From: Pseudomonas entomophila
GTDB taxonomy: Bacteria > Pseudomonadota > Gammaproteobacteria > Pseudomonadales > Pseudomonadaceae
Length of the DNA: 64,000 nt
NCBI RefSeq assembly: GCF_023277925.1
Contig: NZ_CP063832.1
Span: 4,152,501-4,216,500, forward strand
Direction of reading: 5' to 3'
Shown here: positions 1 through 9,606 of the stretch, in pieces
Position numbering within the stretch: position 1 is the first letter of the stretch
Layout of the letters: each line of letters opens with the position of its first letter
Program-made: the position numbers and the translations under genes
The notes under the pieces: generated by a model
Told to the model about the DNA's origin: nothing
The model's input: the letters and a program-made list of their open reading frames with translations, nothing else
Databases searched by the model: none

Positions 1-623
1 GCCAGGTTATCCACAGAATCGATGATCAGTTCGAAGCCGAAGCCCTCGGCGCGCGTCTTGAGCACCGATAGCGTCTGTGGATGGCAATGCTCGTCGACGA
101 AAAAGCTGTTGCTCTTGCTGCGCGCCACGCGCTTGGCCAAGGCCATGGCTTCGGCGGCGGCGGTAGCCTCGTCGAGCAGCGAGGCGTTGGCCAGGGCCAA
201 GCCGGTCAGGTCGATGACCATCTGCTGGAAATTCAGCAACGCCTCCAGACGCCCCTGGGCGATCTCCGGTTGATACGGCGTGTAGGCGGTGTACCAGCCC
301 GGGTTCTCCAGTACGTTGCGCAGGATGACTGTGGGGGTGACGGTGGCGTGATAGCCCATGCCGATCAGGCTGGTCCACAGCTGGTTCTGCGCGGCGTAGC
401 CAGCGAGCTTGTCGAGTGCGGCCTGTTCGTCGAGCGCTGGCGGCAAGTCGAGGGGACGGTTGAAGCGAATGCCGGGCGGCACCGTCTGTTCGATCAGCTC
501 ATCGCGGCTGGCGACACCCAGTGCCTCGAGCATGGCCTGCTGCTCCGGGCCGTCGGGGCCCAGGTGGCGACGCAGGAAAGGGTTGAGCTCTTGCAGTTGA
601 CTCAGGGATGGCGACTGGGACAT
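1..623 (-). CDS. gcvP: Glycine dehydrogenase (decarboxylating), P protein, N-terminal part (cut by window edge)
   Basis: This is the N-terminal 207 codons of the P protein of the glycine cleavage system, the PLP enzyme that decarboxylates glycine and passes the aminomethyl group to lipoyl-GcvH. The reading frame starts at an ATG at 623 ([11 protein letters not shown]) and runs off the left edge without a stop. Conserved P-protein stretches are visible: a GMGYH segment near residue 85, the [14 protein letters not shown] block, and the [12 protein letters not shown] block. The PLP lysine lies outside the window. It is the third gene of gcvT-gcvH-gcvP; the 162-bp gap to gcvH holds a REP pair. 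Identity is from recognised family motifs and the neighbours gcvH and gcvT. Confidence 0.95.
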   Translation of the reverse strand, partial: MSQSPSLSQLQELNPFLRRHLGPDGPEQQAMLEALGVASRDELIEQTVPPGIRFNRPLDLPPALDEQAALDKLAGYAAQNQLWTSLIGMGYHATVTPTVILRNVLENPGWYTAYTPYQPEIAQGRLEALLNFQQMVIDLTGLALANASLLDEATAAAEAMALAKRVARSKSNSFFVDEHCHPQTLSVLKTRAEGFGFELIIDSVDNL

Positions 624-712
624 GGCGACGATCTCTTCCTGGACCAGTTCTCTTGGAGACTTACAAGTCTAGGAAGGGATCGGGGATGTTGCGGGAAAAC
701 TTGTGAAACCTG

Positions 713-780
713 TCCGCCAGCAAGGCTGGCTCCTACACGAACATGCGTCGCCCTTGTAAGAGCCAGCCTTGCTGGCGAAC
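713..780. repeat. REP-type inverted pair between gcvP and gcvH
   Basis: Two facing arms (CGCCAGCAAGGCTGGCTCCTAC and its near-complement) surround a short centre. This is the standard Pseudomonas extragenic palindrome. It may also attenuate transcription between gcvH and gcvP, which is inference. Confidence 0.8.
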
Positions 781-785
781 CACGA

Positions 786-1169
786 TCACTCGCCGATCGC
801 AGCCTTGTACCCGGCAGCATCCAGCAGCTTGTCCAACTCAGCCTTGTCGCTCGGCTTCAGCTTGAAGATCCATGCCTCGTAGGGTTCTTCGTTGAGCAGC
901 TCCGGGCTGTCGGCCAGCTCGTCGTTGACCGCGATCACTTCGCCGCCCACCGGCGCGTAGATGTCCGAAGCAGCCTTGACCGACTCGACCACGCCCGCAG
1001 CGTCACCGGCCGCGAACACCTTGCCGACTTCGGCCAGTTCGACGAACACCACGTCACCCAGGGCTTGCTGGGCATGGTCGCTGATGCCCACGGTCACAGT
1101 GCCATCGGCTTCCAGGCGCGCCCATTCATGGCTTTCGGCAAAACGCAGGTCGGCGGGGATATTGCTCAT
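786..1169 (-). CDS. gcvH: Glycine cleavage system H protein (lipoyl carrier)
   Basis: This 127-residue protein is the lipoyl shuttle that carries the aminomethyl intermediate between the P, T and L proteins. The lipoylation lysine is K64 in the ESVKAASD motif, with the usual [16 protein letters not shown] block before it (here [12 protein letters not shown]). Length matches the family. It sits 47 bp downstream of gcvT on the same strand, so the two are probably co-transcribed. Nothing unusual is seen. Confidence 0.97.
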   Translation of the reverse strand: MSNIPADLRFAESHEWARLEADGTVTVGISDHAQQALGDVVFVELAEVGKVFAAGDAAGVVESVKAASDIYAPVGGEVIAVNDELADSPELLNEEPYEAWIFKLKPSDKAELDKLLDAAGYKAAIGE

Positions 1170-1216
1170 GTCTTGTCTTCCTCGATTGGGTCAGCGGACG
1201 GCCCGCCGTTAATTGT

Positions 1217-2299
1217 TCAGATCAGGATCTTGCCGTGGCGCACGAAGGTTGGCTTGACCACCCGCACCGGATACCACTTGCCACGGATCTCCACCTCGGC
1301 ACGATCACCGGTAGCCATGGGCACGCGCGCCAGGGCAATGGATTTGCTCAGCGTAGGTGAGAAACTACCACTGGTGATCTCCCCTTCGCCAATACCGGCT
1401 ACGCGAACCACCTGATGGGCGCGCAACACGCCGCGCTCCTCGAGCACCAGGCCAACCAGTTTTTCGTTCACGCCCCGCTCGATTTCTGCCAGCAGGCCAG
1501 CGCGACCGATGAACTCGCGGCCAGCCGGCTCCCAGGCGACGCTCCAGCCAAGATTGGACGTAAGGGGTGTGTGGGTTTCGTCGATATCCTGGCCGTACAG
1601 GTTCATGCCGGCTTCCAGGCGCAGCGTGTCGCGGGCACCCAGGCCACTGGGGGCGATGCCCGCGCCGACCAGGTCGTTGAAGAAGGCCGGAGCCTGTTCG
1701 CCGGGGAGGATGATTTCGAGGCCGTCCTCGCCGGTGTAGCCCGTGCGGGCGATGAACCAGTCACCTTCGGCGAAGCCCTCGAACGGGCGCAATGCGCGGA
1801 TCAGCGCGGCACGCGGCGCGCTGACCAGGGCGGCGACCTTTTCACGGGCTTGAGGGCCTTGAATCGCGAGGATCGCCAGCTCCGGGCGAGCGGTGAAACT
1901 GACCTTGAAGCCAGCGCTCTGCTGTTTCAACCATCTCAGCACCTTGTCGCGGGTGGCGGCGTTGGCCACCAGGCGATAACCCGCTTCGGTGCGGTAGGCG
2001 ATCAGGTCGTCGATGACCCCACCTTCACCATTGAGCAACGGGCTGTACAGCGCCTTGCCGGGGCTTTCCAGGCGCGTCACGTCATTGGCGAGCAGATGTT
2101 GCAGCCAGGGTGTGGCGGCACAGCCTTCGATATCGATGACGGTCATGTGCGAGACATCGAAGACCCCACAGTCACTGCGCACCTGATGGTGCTCCTCGAC
2201 CTGCGAGCCGTAGTGCAGGGGCATGTCCCAACCGCCGAAGTCGACCGTCTTGGCGCCAAGCGCCAGGTGCAGGTCATACAGAGGCGTACGCTGTCCCAT
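1217..2299 (-). CDS. gcvT: Glycine cleavage system T protein (aminomethyltransferase)
   Basis: This 360-residue tetrahydrofolate-dependent aminomethyltransferase releases ammonia from the lipoyl-bound intermediate and forms 5,10-methylene-THF. Family features include the N-terminal [22 protein letters not shown] block, DVSHMT near residue 49, the [10 protein letters not shown] motif and the C-terminal barrel ending in GKILI. It is the first gene of gcvT-gcvH-gcvP. The 125 bp upstream (2300-2424) must contain the operon promoter. I see no glycine-riboswitch-like pair of aptamers there. Confidence 0.97.
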   Translation of the reverse strand: MGQRTPLYDLHLALGAKTVDFGGWDMPLHYGSQVEEHHQVRSDCGVFDVSHMTVIDIEGCAATPWLQHLLANDVTRLESPGKALYSPLLNGEGGVIDDLIAYRTEAGYRLVANAATRDKVLRWLKQQSAGFKVSFTARPELAILAIQGPQAREKVAALVSAPRAALIRALRPFEGFAEGDWFIARTGYTGEDGLEIILPGEQAPAFFNDLVGAGIAPSGLGARDTLRLEAGMNLYGQDIDETHTPLTSNLGWSVAWEPAGREFIGRAGLLAEIERGVNEKLVGLVLEERGVLRAHQVVRVAGIGEGEITSGSFSPTLSKSIALARVPMATGDRAEVEIRGKWYPVRVVKPTFVRHGKILI

Positions 2300-2424
2300 G
2301 GGTTTCTCCTTCCGGGCGTGGCGAGGCGGCGGCGGGCGGCAATTGTTTATTGATCACCTGTTCTTGTAGGAACCACCGCTGCGAATGCCGCGCATTGTAG
2401 CCGCAAGGAAGCGCCCTGGCACCC

Positions 2425-4047
2425 TTATCGCCGAGGCCCCGGACGATGGGCCGAACGGCGAATAAGGCCGATCACCGGCAGCAAACCGACCAGCACCAAG
2501 GTCAATGCCGGCAGCGAAGCCCGCGCCCATTCACCCTCACTGGTCATCTCGAACACGCGCACGGCCAGAGTGTCCCAGCCGAACGGGCGCATCAGCAACG
2601 TGGCCGGCATTTCCTTGAGCACATCGACAAACACCAGCAATGCGGCGCTCAGGGCTCCGGGCACCAGCAACGGCAGATACACCTTGAAAAACAATCCTGG
2701 CCCGCCAACACCAAGGCTGCGCGATGCCTCCGGCAAGGAGGGGCGGATGCGCTCCAGGCTGCTTTCCAACGGCCCGTAGGCGACCGCGATGAAGCGCACC
2801 AGGTAGGCCAGCAGCAGCGCTGACAAGCTGCCCAGCAACAGCGGCTTGCCCGCCCCGCCCAGCCACTGCGACAGCGGTATCACCCACTGGTTGTCCAGGT
2901 AGCTGAACGCCAGCATGATCGACACGGCAAGCACCGAGCCGGGCACCGCGTAGCCCAGGTTGGCCAGCCCGACCCCGGCACGAATCCCCGTGGTGGGCGC
3001 CTGGCGGCGGGCGAAGGCCAGCAGCATGGCCACGCTGACGGTAATCAACGCGGCCATGCCGCCCAGATACAGGGTGTGCATGACCAGCCCGAAATAGCGC
3101 TCATCCAGGTCGTGCCGACCTCGCTGCCAGAACCACGCCAGCAGTTGCAGCAGCGGGATGACGAAGGCGCAGGCGAACACCAGCAGGCACCAGGCGCTGG
3201 CAGCGAACGCCTTGATACCGCGCAGGTGGTAAAGCGCCTGGCCACGTGGTCGTTCATGACCACTGCGGCTGGCACCCCGGGCACGGCGCTCGCCGTACAA
3301 CACCAGAATGACCGCCAGCAACAGCAAGCTCGCCAGCTGCGCCGCGCTGGACAGGCTGAAGAAGCCGTACCAGGTCTTGTAGATCGCCGTGGTGAAGGTA
3401 TCGAAGTTGAACACCGACACCGCGCCGAAATCGGCCAACGTTTCCATCAGCGCCAGGGCGATGCCCGCTCCGATGGCTGGGCGTGCCATGGGCAGGGCCA
3501 CGCGCCAGAACGCTTGCAGGGGCGACAACCCAAGCACCCGCGCCGCCTCCATCAAGCCCTTGCCCTGGGCCAGGAACGCGGTGCGTGCCAGCAGGTAGAC
3601 GTAGGGGTAGAACACCAGCACCAGCACCGTGATCACCCCGCCGGTGGCGCGCACCCGCGGCAGGCGCATGGGCCCGAACACTTCGCGCAGCGCCGTCTGC
3701 ACGGGGCCGGCGAAATCCAGCAGGCCGACAAAGACGAACGCCAGCACATAGGCGGGGATGGCGAATGGGAGCATCAGTGCCCAGTCGAGCCAACGCCGGC
3801 CAGGGAACTCGCAAAGGCTGGTGAGCCAGGCCAGGCTCACACCCAGGACGGTCACGCCGATGCCCACGCCCGCTACCAGCGTGAGGGTGTTGCCCAGCAG
3901 GCGGCCCATCTGGGTGTCGAGCAGGTGCGACCAGATCTGCGTGTCGACCGACTGCCATGAGATCAGCAGGATGCTCAGCGGCAGCAGGACCAGGGCAGCG
4001 GTGAGGAAGACCGGGAGGTACCAGCGGCGTTGGAGGGTATGGGGCAA
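2425..4047 (-). CDS. Iron(III) ABC transporter permease, FbpB/SfuB type
   Basis: This 540-residue inner-membrane permease has about twelve hydrophobic segments arranged as two fused BPD-type permease halves, typical of ferric-iron (FbpB/SfuB) importers. Each half has an EAA-loop-like segment: EAARVLGLSPLQAFWRVALP around residue 165-185 and EASRSLGVGGPGLFFKVYLP in the second half. It lies downstream of the binding protein at 4193-5194, separated by a REP pair, and so probably belongs to the same Fur-controlled unit. No ATP-binding subunit gene is next to it in either direction. Substrate Fe3+ is inferred from the partner gene and its Fur box. Confidence 0.88.
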   Translation of the reverse strand: MPHTLQRRWYLPVFLTAALVLLPLSILLISWQSVDTQIWSHLLDTQMGRLLGNTLTLVAGVGIGVTVLGVSLAWLTSLCEFPGRRWLDWALMLPFAIPAYVLAFVFVGLLDFAGPVQTALREVFGPMRLPRVRATGGVITVLVLVFYPYVYLLARTAFLAQGKGLMEAARVLGLSPLQAFWRVALPMARPAIGAGIALALMETLADFGAVSVFNFDTFTTAIYKTWYGFFSLSSAAQLASLLLLAVILVLYGERRARGASRSGHERPRGQALYHLRGIKAFAASAWCLLVFACAFVIPLLQLLAWFWQRGRHDLDERYFGLVMHTLYLGGMAALITVSVAMLLAFARRQAPTTGIRAGVGLANLGYAVPGSVLAVSIMLAFSYLDNQWVIPLSQWLGGAGKPLLLGSLSALLLAYLVRFIAVAYGPLESSLERIRPSLPEASRSLGVGGPGLFFKVYLPLLVPGALSAALLVFVDVLKEMPATLLMRPFGWDTLAVRVFEMTSEGEWARASLPALTLVLVGLLPVIGLIRRSAHRPGPRR

Positions 4048-4090
4048 TGCAGGAGTCTCGGTTGCAGGTGGCGACCGCTGCGCGGTCGTT

Positions 4091-4153
4091 CGCGGCTGAA
4101 GCCGCTCCTACAAGGGACTGTGCAATCCCCCTGTAGGAGCGGCTTCAGCCGCG
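4091..4153. repeat. REP inverted pair between iron permease and binding-protein genes
   Basis: The arm CGCGGCTGAAGCCGCTCCTAC is followed after 21 bp by its exact reverse complement. This is the commonest REP family in this window. It lies inside the presumed two-gene iron operon, where it could lower permease expression relative to the binding protein (inference). Confidence 0.85.
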
Positions 4154-4192
4154 AGAGGCCCTTGAAGGCCCCGAAAGGATAAGCCGTGAAGC

Positions 4193-5194
4193 TCAGTTCC
4201 AGCCAGCCCGATCCATCAAGCGAATGGCCTCGGCCTGGCGCTTACCGGCTACTTCCACTGGAATGCTGTCGGCCTTGAAGCTACCCCACGCCGCCACTTC
4301 CTCCGACGGCTTGACCTTCGGGTTGGCCGGGAACTCCTGGTTGATGTCGGCGAACAGTTTCTGCGCCTCTTCGCCAGTCATCCACTCAACCAGTTTCTTT
4401 GCCGCCTCCGGGTGCGGCGCATGCTTGGTCAGGCCGATGCCCGACAGGTTGACATGCACGCCACGGTCGCCTTGGTTGGGCCAGAACAGTTTCACCGGCA
4501 GGTTCGGCTTCTCCTTGTGCAGGCGGCCGTAGTAGTAGGTGTTGACGATGCCCACGTCGCACTGGCCGGCGGCGATGGCCTGGAGCAATGCGGTGTCGTC
4601 GGAGAACACGTCGGTGGAGAGGTTGTTGACCCAGCCCTTGACCAGCTTCTCGGTCGCGGCCTCGCCGTGGTTCTCGATCAGGGTGGCGGTCAGCGACTGG
4701 TTGTAGACCTTCTTCGCCGTGCGCAGGCACAGGCGACCTTCCCAGTTCTTGTCGGCCAGGGCCTCGTAGGTGCTCAGCTCGGACGGCTTGACCCGTTCGG
4801 TGGAGTAGACGATGGTCCGCGCGCGCAGGCTCAGGCCGGTCCAGTCATGGGACGAGGCGCGGTACTGCGAAGGGATATTCTGGTCGATGATGTCCGACTT
4901 GATCGGCTGCAGGATGCCCATCTGCTCGGCCTGCCAGAGGTTGCCGGCATCGACGGTGAGCAGCAGGTCGGCCACGCCGTTCTCGCCCTCGGCCTTGATG
5001 CGCTGCATCAGCGGGGCTTCCTTGTCGGTGATGAACTTGATCTTCACCCCGGTCTTGGCGGTATAGGCGTCGAATACCGGCTTGATCAGCTCGTCGATGC
5101 GCGAGGAGTACACCACCACTTCATCCGCCGCCTGGGCGGTGCCGCCGAACAACGTGAGGGCCAGGGCGGCCAGTAGGGGCTTGCGGGATAACAT
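4193..5194 (-). CDS. Periplasmic Fe(III)-binding protein of ABC importer, FbpA type
   Basis: This 333-residue periplasmic solute-binding protein begins [18 protein letters not shown] and has a signal peptide cut after AQA. The mature part begins [19 protein letters not shown], as in FbpA/FutA proteins. A Tyr-rich iron-ligand segment, [10 protein letters not shown], falls near residue 215. The ATG at 5194 was chosen over one 33 bp upstream because AGGAG lies 8 nt before it and the signal peptide then starts correctly. The upstream ATG (5227) would also fall inside the Fur box. It pairs with the permease gene downstream. Confidence 0.9.
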   Translation of the reverse strand: MLSRKPLLAALALTLFGGTAQAADEVVVYSSRIDELIKPVFDAYTAKTGVKIKFITDKEAPLMQRIKAEGENGVADLLLTVDAGNLWQAEQMGILQPIKSDIIDQNIPSQYRASSHDWTGLSLRARTIVYSTERVKPSELSTYEALADKNWEGRLCLRTAKKVYNQSLTATLIENHGEAATEKLVKGWVNNLSTDVFSDDTALLQAIAAGQCDVGIVNTYYYGRLHKEKPNLPVKLFWPNQGDRGVHVNLSGIGLTKHAPHPEAAKKLVEWMTGEEAQKLFADINQEFPANPKVKPSEEVAAWGSFKADSIPVEVAGKRQAEAIRLMDRAGWN

Positions 5195-5223
5195 TCGGAG
5201 CACTCCTCGCTGAGTTGAGAGGT

Positions 5224-5247
5224 GCAAATGGTAGTGGTTCCCATTTT
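5224..5247 (-). promoter_or_regulatory. Fur box upstream of iron-binding protein gene
   Basis: The stretch GCAAATGGTAGTGGTTCCCA followed by TTTT matches the usual Pseudomonas Fur box (GCAAATGATAATGATTCTCA then TTTGC) except for about four A-to-G or T-to-C changes and the last bases. It has AAATGG/CCATTT symmetry. It lies 30-53 bp upstream of the chosen start, where Fe-Fur would block the promoter. Confidence 0.65.
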
Positions 5248-5290
5248 ACGACTCATCTGCCGAGCGGTTACCGGATGTTGCAAAGTGCCC

Positions 5291-5345
5291 GTTCGCCGGC
5301 CAGCCGGCTCCTACGGACGGTGTAGAAACCGGCTGGCCGGCGAAC
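5291..5345. repeat. REP inverted pair
   Basis: GTTCGCCGGCCAGCCGG faces its complement CCGGCTGGCCGGCGAAC across a short centre. It separates the iron operon from the 3' end of the ubiI-like gene and may act as that operon's terminator (inference). Confidence 0.85.
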
Positions 5346-5347
5346 CT

Positions 5348-6571
5348 TCAAGCCCGCGCCAGCTCCGGCAGGTCCCCGGACAGCCCCAGCGCCTGGCGCA
5401 CGAACAACGCTTTGGCCTCGGGTATCTGCTCCACCAGCTTCAATCCACTATTGCGCAACCAGCGCAGCGGCAACGGATTGGCCTGGAACAACCGCTCGAA
5501 ACCCTCCATCGCCGCCATCAACGCCAGGTTGTGCGGCATCCGCCGACGCTCGAAACGGCTCAGCACCTTCACATCGGCCAAGCGTTCGCCACGTTCACAG
5601 GCCCGCACCAACTCTTCGGCCAGCACGGCGGCATCGAGGAAGCCCAGGTTGACCCCCTGCCCCGCCAGCGGGTGAATGGTATGGGCCGCGTCGCCGATCA
5701 GCGCCAGCCCTTCCTCCACGTAGCGTTTGGCGTGGCGCTGGCGCAGCGGCACGCAGACCCTTGGGTCGGCCTGCAACACCCCGCCCAGGCGGCCCTCGAA
5801 GGCACGCTCCAGCGCCTTGCAGAACGCCTCGTCGCCCATCGCCATGGCCTGCTCGGCCTGCTCCGGCGTGGTCGACCAGACGATCGAGCACCAATCCTGC
5901 CGGCCATCGCGATCGAGCGGCAGGAAGGCCAGCGGGCCTTCGTCGGTGAAGCGCTGCCAGGCGGTGCCCCGGTGTGCCTCGCTGCAACGCACGCTGGTGA
6001 CGATGGCGTGGTGCAGGTAATCCCATTCACGGGTCTGGCAACCCGCCAGGCGCCGCACCGCCGAGTTGGCGCCATCGGCGGCGATCACCAGCGGTGCACG
6101 CAGTTGGCGGCCATCGGCCAGGGTCAGCAGCCATTCGTCACCGGACCGGCGCAGTTGTTCCAGGCGGGCGTTGGGCAGCAGGCCGACATCGCTGTCGTGC
6201 AGGCGCTCCAGCAGGCCGTCCTGGACGACGCGGTTCTCGACGATATGGCCCAGCACCTGCGCATGCACGCTGGCCGCCGAGAAATGGATCTCGCCGGTGC
6301 CACTGCCATCCCACACACGCATGTCCGAATACGGCGAGACGCGCCGCCGGGCAATGCCCTCCCAGGCCCCCACACGTTCGAGGATACGCTGGCTGGCCGC
6401 CGACAGGGCGCTGACTCGCGGCTCGAACGCCGCGTCGCTATCGAAGGGTTTGACCGACAGCGGGCCGCCGTCGAGCAGGAGGACTTCCAAGCCGCTGTGG
6501 CGCAAGGCCAGGGCCAGGGCGCTGCCGACCATACCGGCACCGACAATCAACAGATCCGCGCGCATTTCCAT
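5348..6571 (-). CDS. FAD-dependent ubiquinone-biosynthesis hydroxylase, UbiI/VisC type
   Basis: This 407-residue aromatic-ring flavin hydroxylase belongs to the UbiH/UbiF/UbiI family. It has an N-terminal dinucleotide-binding motif (VGAGMVGSALAL, residues about 10-21), the second FAD motif LIGDAAHTIHPLAGQGVNLG near residue 285, and an ADGANSAVR motif near 165. It is the last gene of the UPF0149-pepP-ubiH-DUF4442 cluster, 3 bp after the DUF4442 gene. By synteny with other pseudomonads it is the VisC/UbiI paralogue (C5 hydroxylation), but sequence alone does not fix which ring carbon it oxidises. Confidence 0.88.
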   Translation of the reverse strand: MEMRADLLIVGAGMVGSALALALRHSGLEVLLLDGGPLSVKPFDSDAAFEPRVSALSAASQRILERVGAWEGIARRRVSPYSDMRVWDGSGTGEIHFSAASVHAQVLGHIVENRVVQDGLLERLHDSDVGLLPNARLEQLRRSGDEWLLTLADGRQLRAPLVIAADGANSAVRRLAGCQTREWDYLHHAIVTSVRCSEAHRGTAWQRFTDEGPLAFLPLDRDGRQDWCSIVWSTTPEQAEQAMAMGDEAFCKALERAFEGRLGGVLQADPRVCVPLRQRHAKRYVEEGLALIGDAAHTIHPLAGQGVNLGFLDAAVLAEELVRACERGERLADVKVLSRFERRRMPHNLALMAAMEGFERLFQANPLPLRWLRNSGLKLVEQIPEAKALFVRQALGLSGDLPELARA

Positions 6572-6574
6572 GCC

Positions 6575-7057
6575 TTACGCCTGCCTCGCTTGCGGCTTGA
6601 GCCGCACGTATAGGGTTTTGTCGACCCGCGCCACCAGCTCGCCGGTGCCGTCACGGATCTCCACCTGCAGCCGGGGCAGGTATTTCTTGCCGCTGGCGGT
6701 CTGCTGGCGGATGTCGTCCAGCAGCGCGTCGTCGACGTGCAGTTCGGCATATACCGGGCCTTTGCCCGGCGAGATGAAATCGATACTGGCAGCCTTGTCC
6801 CAGACGATGTATTCGCGCCCCAACTGCTCGATCAGTAGCAGCATGTAGAACGGGTCGACCATCGAGTACAGGCTGCCGCCGAACTGGGTGCCGACGTAGT
6901 TGCGATTCCACCGCGTCAGCTTCATGCGCACCTTGACACGGCGCATGTCCGGGCTGATTTCCTGGATATGGATGCCGGCGCCGAGGTAGGGCGGGTAGAA
7001 GTTCAACAGCCAGCGCAGCATGCGGGCCCGCCGCGCGAGCTTGCGAGGGTCGCTCAT
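6575..7057 (-). CDS. DUF4442 hotdog-fold protein
   Basis: This 160-residue protein has the look of the hotdog-fold thioesterase/PaaI group classed as DUF4442. The central segment VGTQFGGSLYSMVDPFYMLLL (residues about 54-75) matches the hotdog helix region, followed by beta-rich C-terminal strands. It overlaps the ubiH stop by 4 bp and ends 3 bp before the ubiI-like start, so it is translated as part of the ubiquinone operon. Its reaction is unknown. A role in handling an acyl or isoprenoid-phenol intermediate is only an inference from position. Confidence 0.8.
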   Translation of the reverse strand: MSDPRKLARRARMLRWLLNFYPPYLGAGIHIQEISPDMRRVKVRMKLTRWNRNYVGTQFGGSLYSMVDPFYMLLLIEQLGREYIVWDKAASIDFISPGKGPVYAELHVDDALLDDIRQQTASGKKYLPRLQVEIRDGTGELVARVDKTLYVRLKPQARQA

Positions 7058-8253
7058 GCCTGGCCTCGTGGGTCGGGGCGTGTACCCAGGCCCATGGCCT
7101 GGCGGGCGAACCAGCGTTTTGCGGGTGGCAGCAAGTCAAGGCCGAGCAGGCCGATATTTCGTCCGGCAGCCATCAAAGGCTGGTTGCTGCCAAACAAGCG
7201 AGTGACCTGGTCAGAGAAGCCGATGGTCATCGCCTGGTCGAGGCGCTGGCGTTTCTGGTAGACCTGCAACGTGGCCAGGTCGCCGAGTTGCTGCGGGCCG
7301 GCCAGCAACGCATCGGCCAGCGACTGCACATCGCGCAGCGACAGGTTGAAACCCTGGCCGGCAATCGGGTGCAGACTGTGGGCGGCGTTGCCCAGCACCA
7401 CCAGGTGCGGGCGCACCTGCTCCTCGGCCTCGACCAGCGCCAGCGGATACAGATGGCGGGCGCCCACCTGCCGCAGCGCGCCCAGGCGATAGCCAAAAGC
7501 GTGCTGCAGCTCGCGCAGGAAACTGCGCTCGTCGAGTTCGGCCAGGCGCTTGGCGTCCATCCCCTGGCGGGTCCAGACCAATGCACAGCGGTTTTCGGAT
7601 AGCGGCAGCAACGCCATCGGGCCTTGCTCGGTGAAGCGCTCAAAGGCTTGCCCGCCGTGGGCCTCGCCAGGAGAGATGTTGGCGATCAGCGCGCTCTGGT
7701 CATAGGGCGTGCGGCGCACATGGATGCCCAACTGCTCGCGCAGGCCAGAGCGACCGCCATCGGCCAGTACGGCCAGGTCGCATTCAAGAGAGGTGTCATC
7801 GTCCAGTTGCAGGCGATAACCACCGGCAATGGCCTGCATGGCTTTCACTTCAGCCGGGCAACGCCAGCTGATCACCTCACTGTCGATGGCCTGCCACAGG
7901 CACTGGCCGAGCCAGGCGTTTTCCACCACATAGCCGAGTGCCGGCACGCCCTCCTCGCTGGCGTCCAGGCGCGTGGCACCAAAGCGGCCACGGTCGGAAA
8001 CCTGGATTTGCAGGATCGGTTCGGCACGACGGCTGATGGCCTGCCACAACCCCAACTGTTCGTAGATTTGCCGGGTGCCATAGGAAAGCGCCGAGGAGCG
8101 CGCGTCGTAGCTGGGCTGGAAGCTGTCGCCCGGGGCGAACGGCTCGATCAGCAGGATCTTCCAGCCGCGCGCCTTGGCCGCGGCCTGCAGGGTCAACGCC
8201 AGGCTGGCACCCACCAAGCCGCCACCGATGATCGCCAGATTGACCCGGCTCAT
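7054..8253 (-). CDS. ubiH: 2-octaprenyl-6-methoxyphenol hydroxylase-type FAD monooxygenase
   Basis: This 399-residue flavoprotein of ubiquinone biosynthesis has an N-terminal GGGLVGASLAL FAD motif (residues about 10-20) and a second motif, VLGNAAHSLHPIAGQGFNLS. The GN in place of GD in the second motif is the known UbiH variation and separates it from the ubiI-like paralogue downstream. It overlaps pepP by 4 bp (8250-8253) and DUF4442 by 4 bp, showing tight translational coupling. pepP-ubiH order is conserved in gamma-proteobacteria, which supports the name. Confidence 0.92.
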   Translation of the reverse strand: MSRVNLAIIGGGLVGASLALTLQAAAKARGWKILLIEPFAPGDSFQPSYDARSSALSYGTRQIYEQLGLWQAISRRAEPILQIQVSDRGRFGATRLDASEEGVPALGYVVENAWLGQCLWQAIDSEVISWRCPAEVKAMQAIAGGYRLQLDDDTSLECDLAVLADGGRSGLREQLGIHVRRTPYDQSALIANISPGEAHGGQAFERFTEQGPMALLPLSENRCALVWTRQGMDAKRLAELDERSFLRELQHAFGYRLGALRQVGARHLYPLALVEAEEQVRPHLVVLGNAAHSLHPIAGQGFNLSLRDVQSLADALLAGPQQLGDLATLQVYQKRQRLDQAMTIGFSDQVTRLFGSNQPLMAAGRNIGLLGLDLLPPAKRWFARQAMGLGTRPDPRGQA

Positions 8254-9584
8254 GCGGCGTCCTCGCGGGCACCGAGCATCAACGCCTCGATGTCGGCGAC
8301 GGTCTTGGGCACGCCTGAAGTAAGGATTTCACAACCTTGCCTGGTGACTACCACGTCGTCCTCGATCCTTACGCCGATGCCGCGCCATTTCTTCGCGACG
8401 TTCTGGTTGTCGGCGGCAATGTAGATGCCGGGTTCAACGGTCAGCGCCATGCCCGGCTCGAGCACCCGCCACTGGCCACCGACCTTGTATTCGCCCACGT
8501 CGTGCACGTCCATGCCCAGCCAGTGCCCGGCACGGTGCATGTAGAAGGCGCGATGGGCTTCGCTGTCGATCAGCGCCTGCACCTCGCCCTTGAGCAGGCC
8601 CAGCGCCACCAAGCCTTCGGTGATCACCCGCACGGTCGCCTCGTGGGCGTGGTTCCAGTGCTTGCCTGGGGCGATCACCTCGAACGCGGCCTCCTGGGCC
8701 TTGAGCACCAGCTCGTAGATGGCCTTCTGCTCCGGCGAGAAGCGCCCGCTGACCGGGAAGGTGCGGGTGATATCGCTGGCGTAGCAGTCGATCTCGCAGC
8801 CGGCGTCGATCAGCACCAGGTCACCGTCCTTGAGCGGCGCGTCGTTCTGCTGGTAATGCAGGATGCAGCTGTTGCGCCCGGCCGCGACGATCGAGCCGTA
8901 GGCCGGCATCTTCGCTCCGCCCTTGCGGAATTCGTAGTCGAGCTCGGCTTCCAGGCTGTACTCGTGCAACCCCGGGCGACACGCCTGCATGGCCCGGACG
9001 TGGGCGCGGGCGGAGATTGCCGCGGCCTCGCGCATCACCTTCACTTCCGCCGCCGATTTATACAGGCGCATGTCGTGCAGCAGATGATCCAGGGCAACGA
9101 ACTCGTTCGGCGGCTGGGCACCGAGGCGGGCCTTCGAACGGATCACGTTGATCCAGTCCATTAGCCGCCGGTCGAACTCGGCATTGCTGCCCATCGCACT
9201 GTACACCCGCTCACGCCCTTCGATCAGGCCGGGCAGGATCTCGTCGATGTCGGTGATGGGGAACGCGTCGTCGGCGCCGAAGTCGCGCATCGCGCCTTCC
9301 TGGCCGGCGCGCAGGCCATCCCATTGCTCGCGCTCAGGGTTGCGCTCACGGCAGAACAGCACGTATTCACCGTGCTCGCGGCCGGGGATCAACGCGATCA
9401 CCGCCTCGGGCTCGGGGAAGCCGCTGAGGTACTGGAAGTCGCTGTCCTGGCGATAGACGTGTTCGACGTCGCGGTTGCGGATGGCGACTGCGGCCGCTGG
9501 CAGGATGGCGATACTGTTGGGGACCATCTGCGCCATCAGCGCCTTGCGCCGACGGGCGTACTCCGCCTTGGGTATGTGGCTCAT
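8250..9584 (-). CDS. pepP: Xaa-Pro aminopeptidase P
   Basis: This 444-residue metallopeptidase removes N-terminal residues that precede proline. The creatinase-type domain carries the expected dimetal ligands: Asp residues in DAGCEIDCYASDITRTFP, the histidine in HRAGHWLGMDVHDVG, and glutamates in TVEPGIY and GVRIEDD. The ATG at 9584 (MSHIPKAEYARRR) gives the family's normal length; an upstream in-frame ATG would add a 75-residue low-complexity tail. It lies 22 bp after the UPF0149 gene and heads the ubiquinone-hydroxylase genes, as in E. coli ygfB-pepP-ubiH. Confidence 0.95.
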   Translation of the reverse strand: MSHIPKAEYARRRKALMAQMVPNSIAILPAAAVAIRNRDVEHVYRQDSDFQYLSGFPEPEAVIALIPGREHGEYVLFCRERNPEREQWDGLRAGQEGAMRDFGADDAFPITDIDEILPGLIEGRERVYSAMGSNAEFDRRLMDWINVIRSKARLGAQPPNEFVALDHLLHDMRLYKSAAEVKVMREAAAISARAHVRAMQACRPGLHEYSLEAELDYEFRKGGAKMPAYGSIVAAGRNSCILHYQQNDAPLKDGDLVLIDAGCEIDCYASDITRTFPVSGRFSPEQKAIYELVLKAQEAAFEVIAPGKHWNHAHEATVRVITEGLVALGLLKGEVQALIDSEAHRAFYMHRAGHWLGMDVHDVGEYKVGGQWRVLEPGMALTVEPGIYIAADNQNVAKKWRGIGVRIEDDVVVTRQGCEILTSGVPKTVADIEALMLGAREDAA

Positions 9585-9606
9585 GGGCAAACGACCCCGG
9601 TTCAGA

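Noticed and set aside
2300..2424. Possible glycine riboswitch before gcvT
   Set aside because: The spacer is only 125 bp, with no tandem aptamer-like hairpins or conserved core visible.
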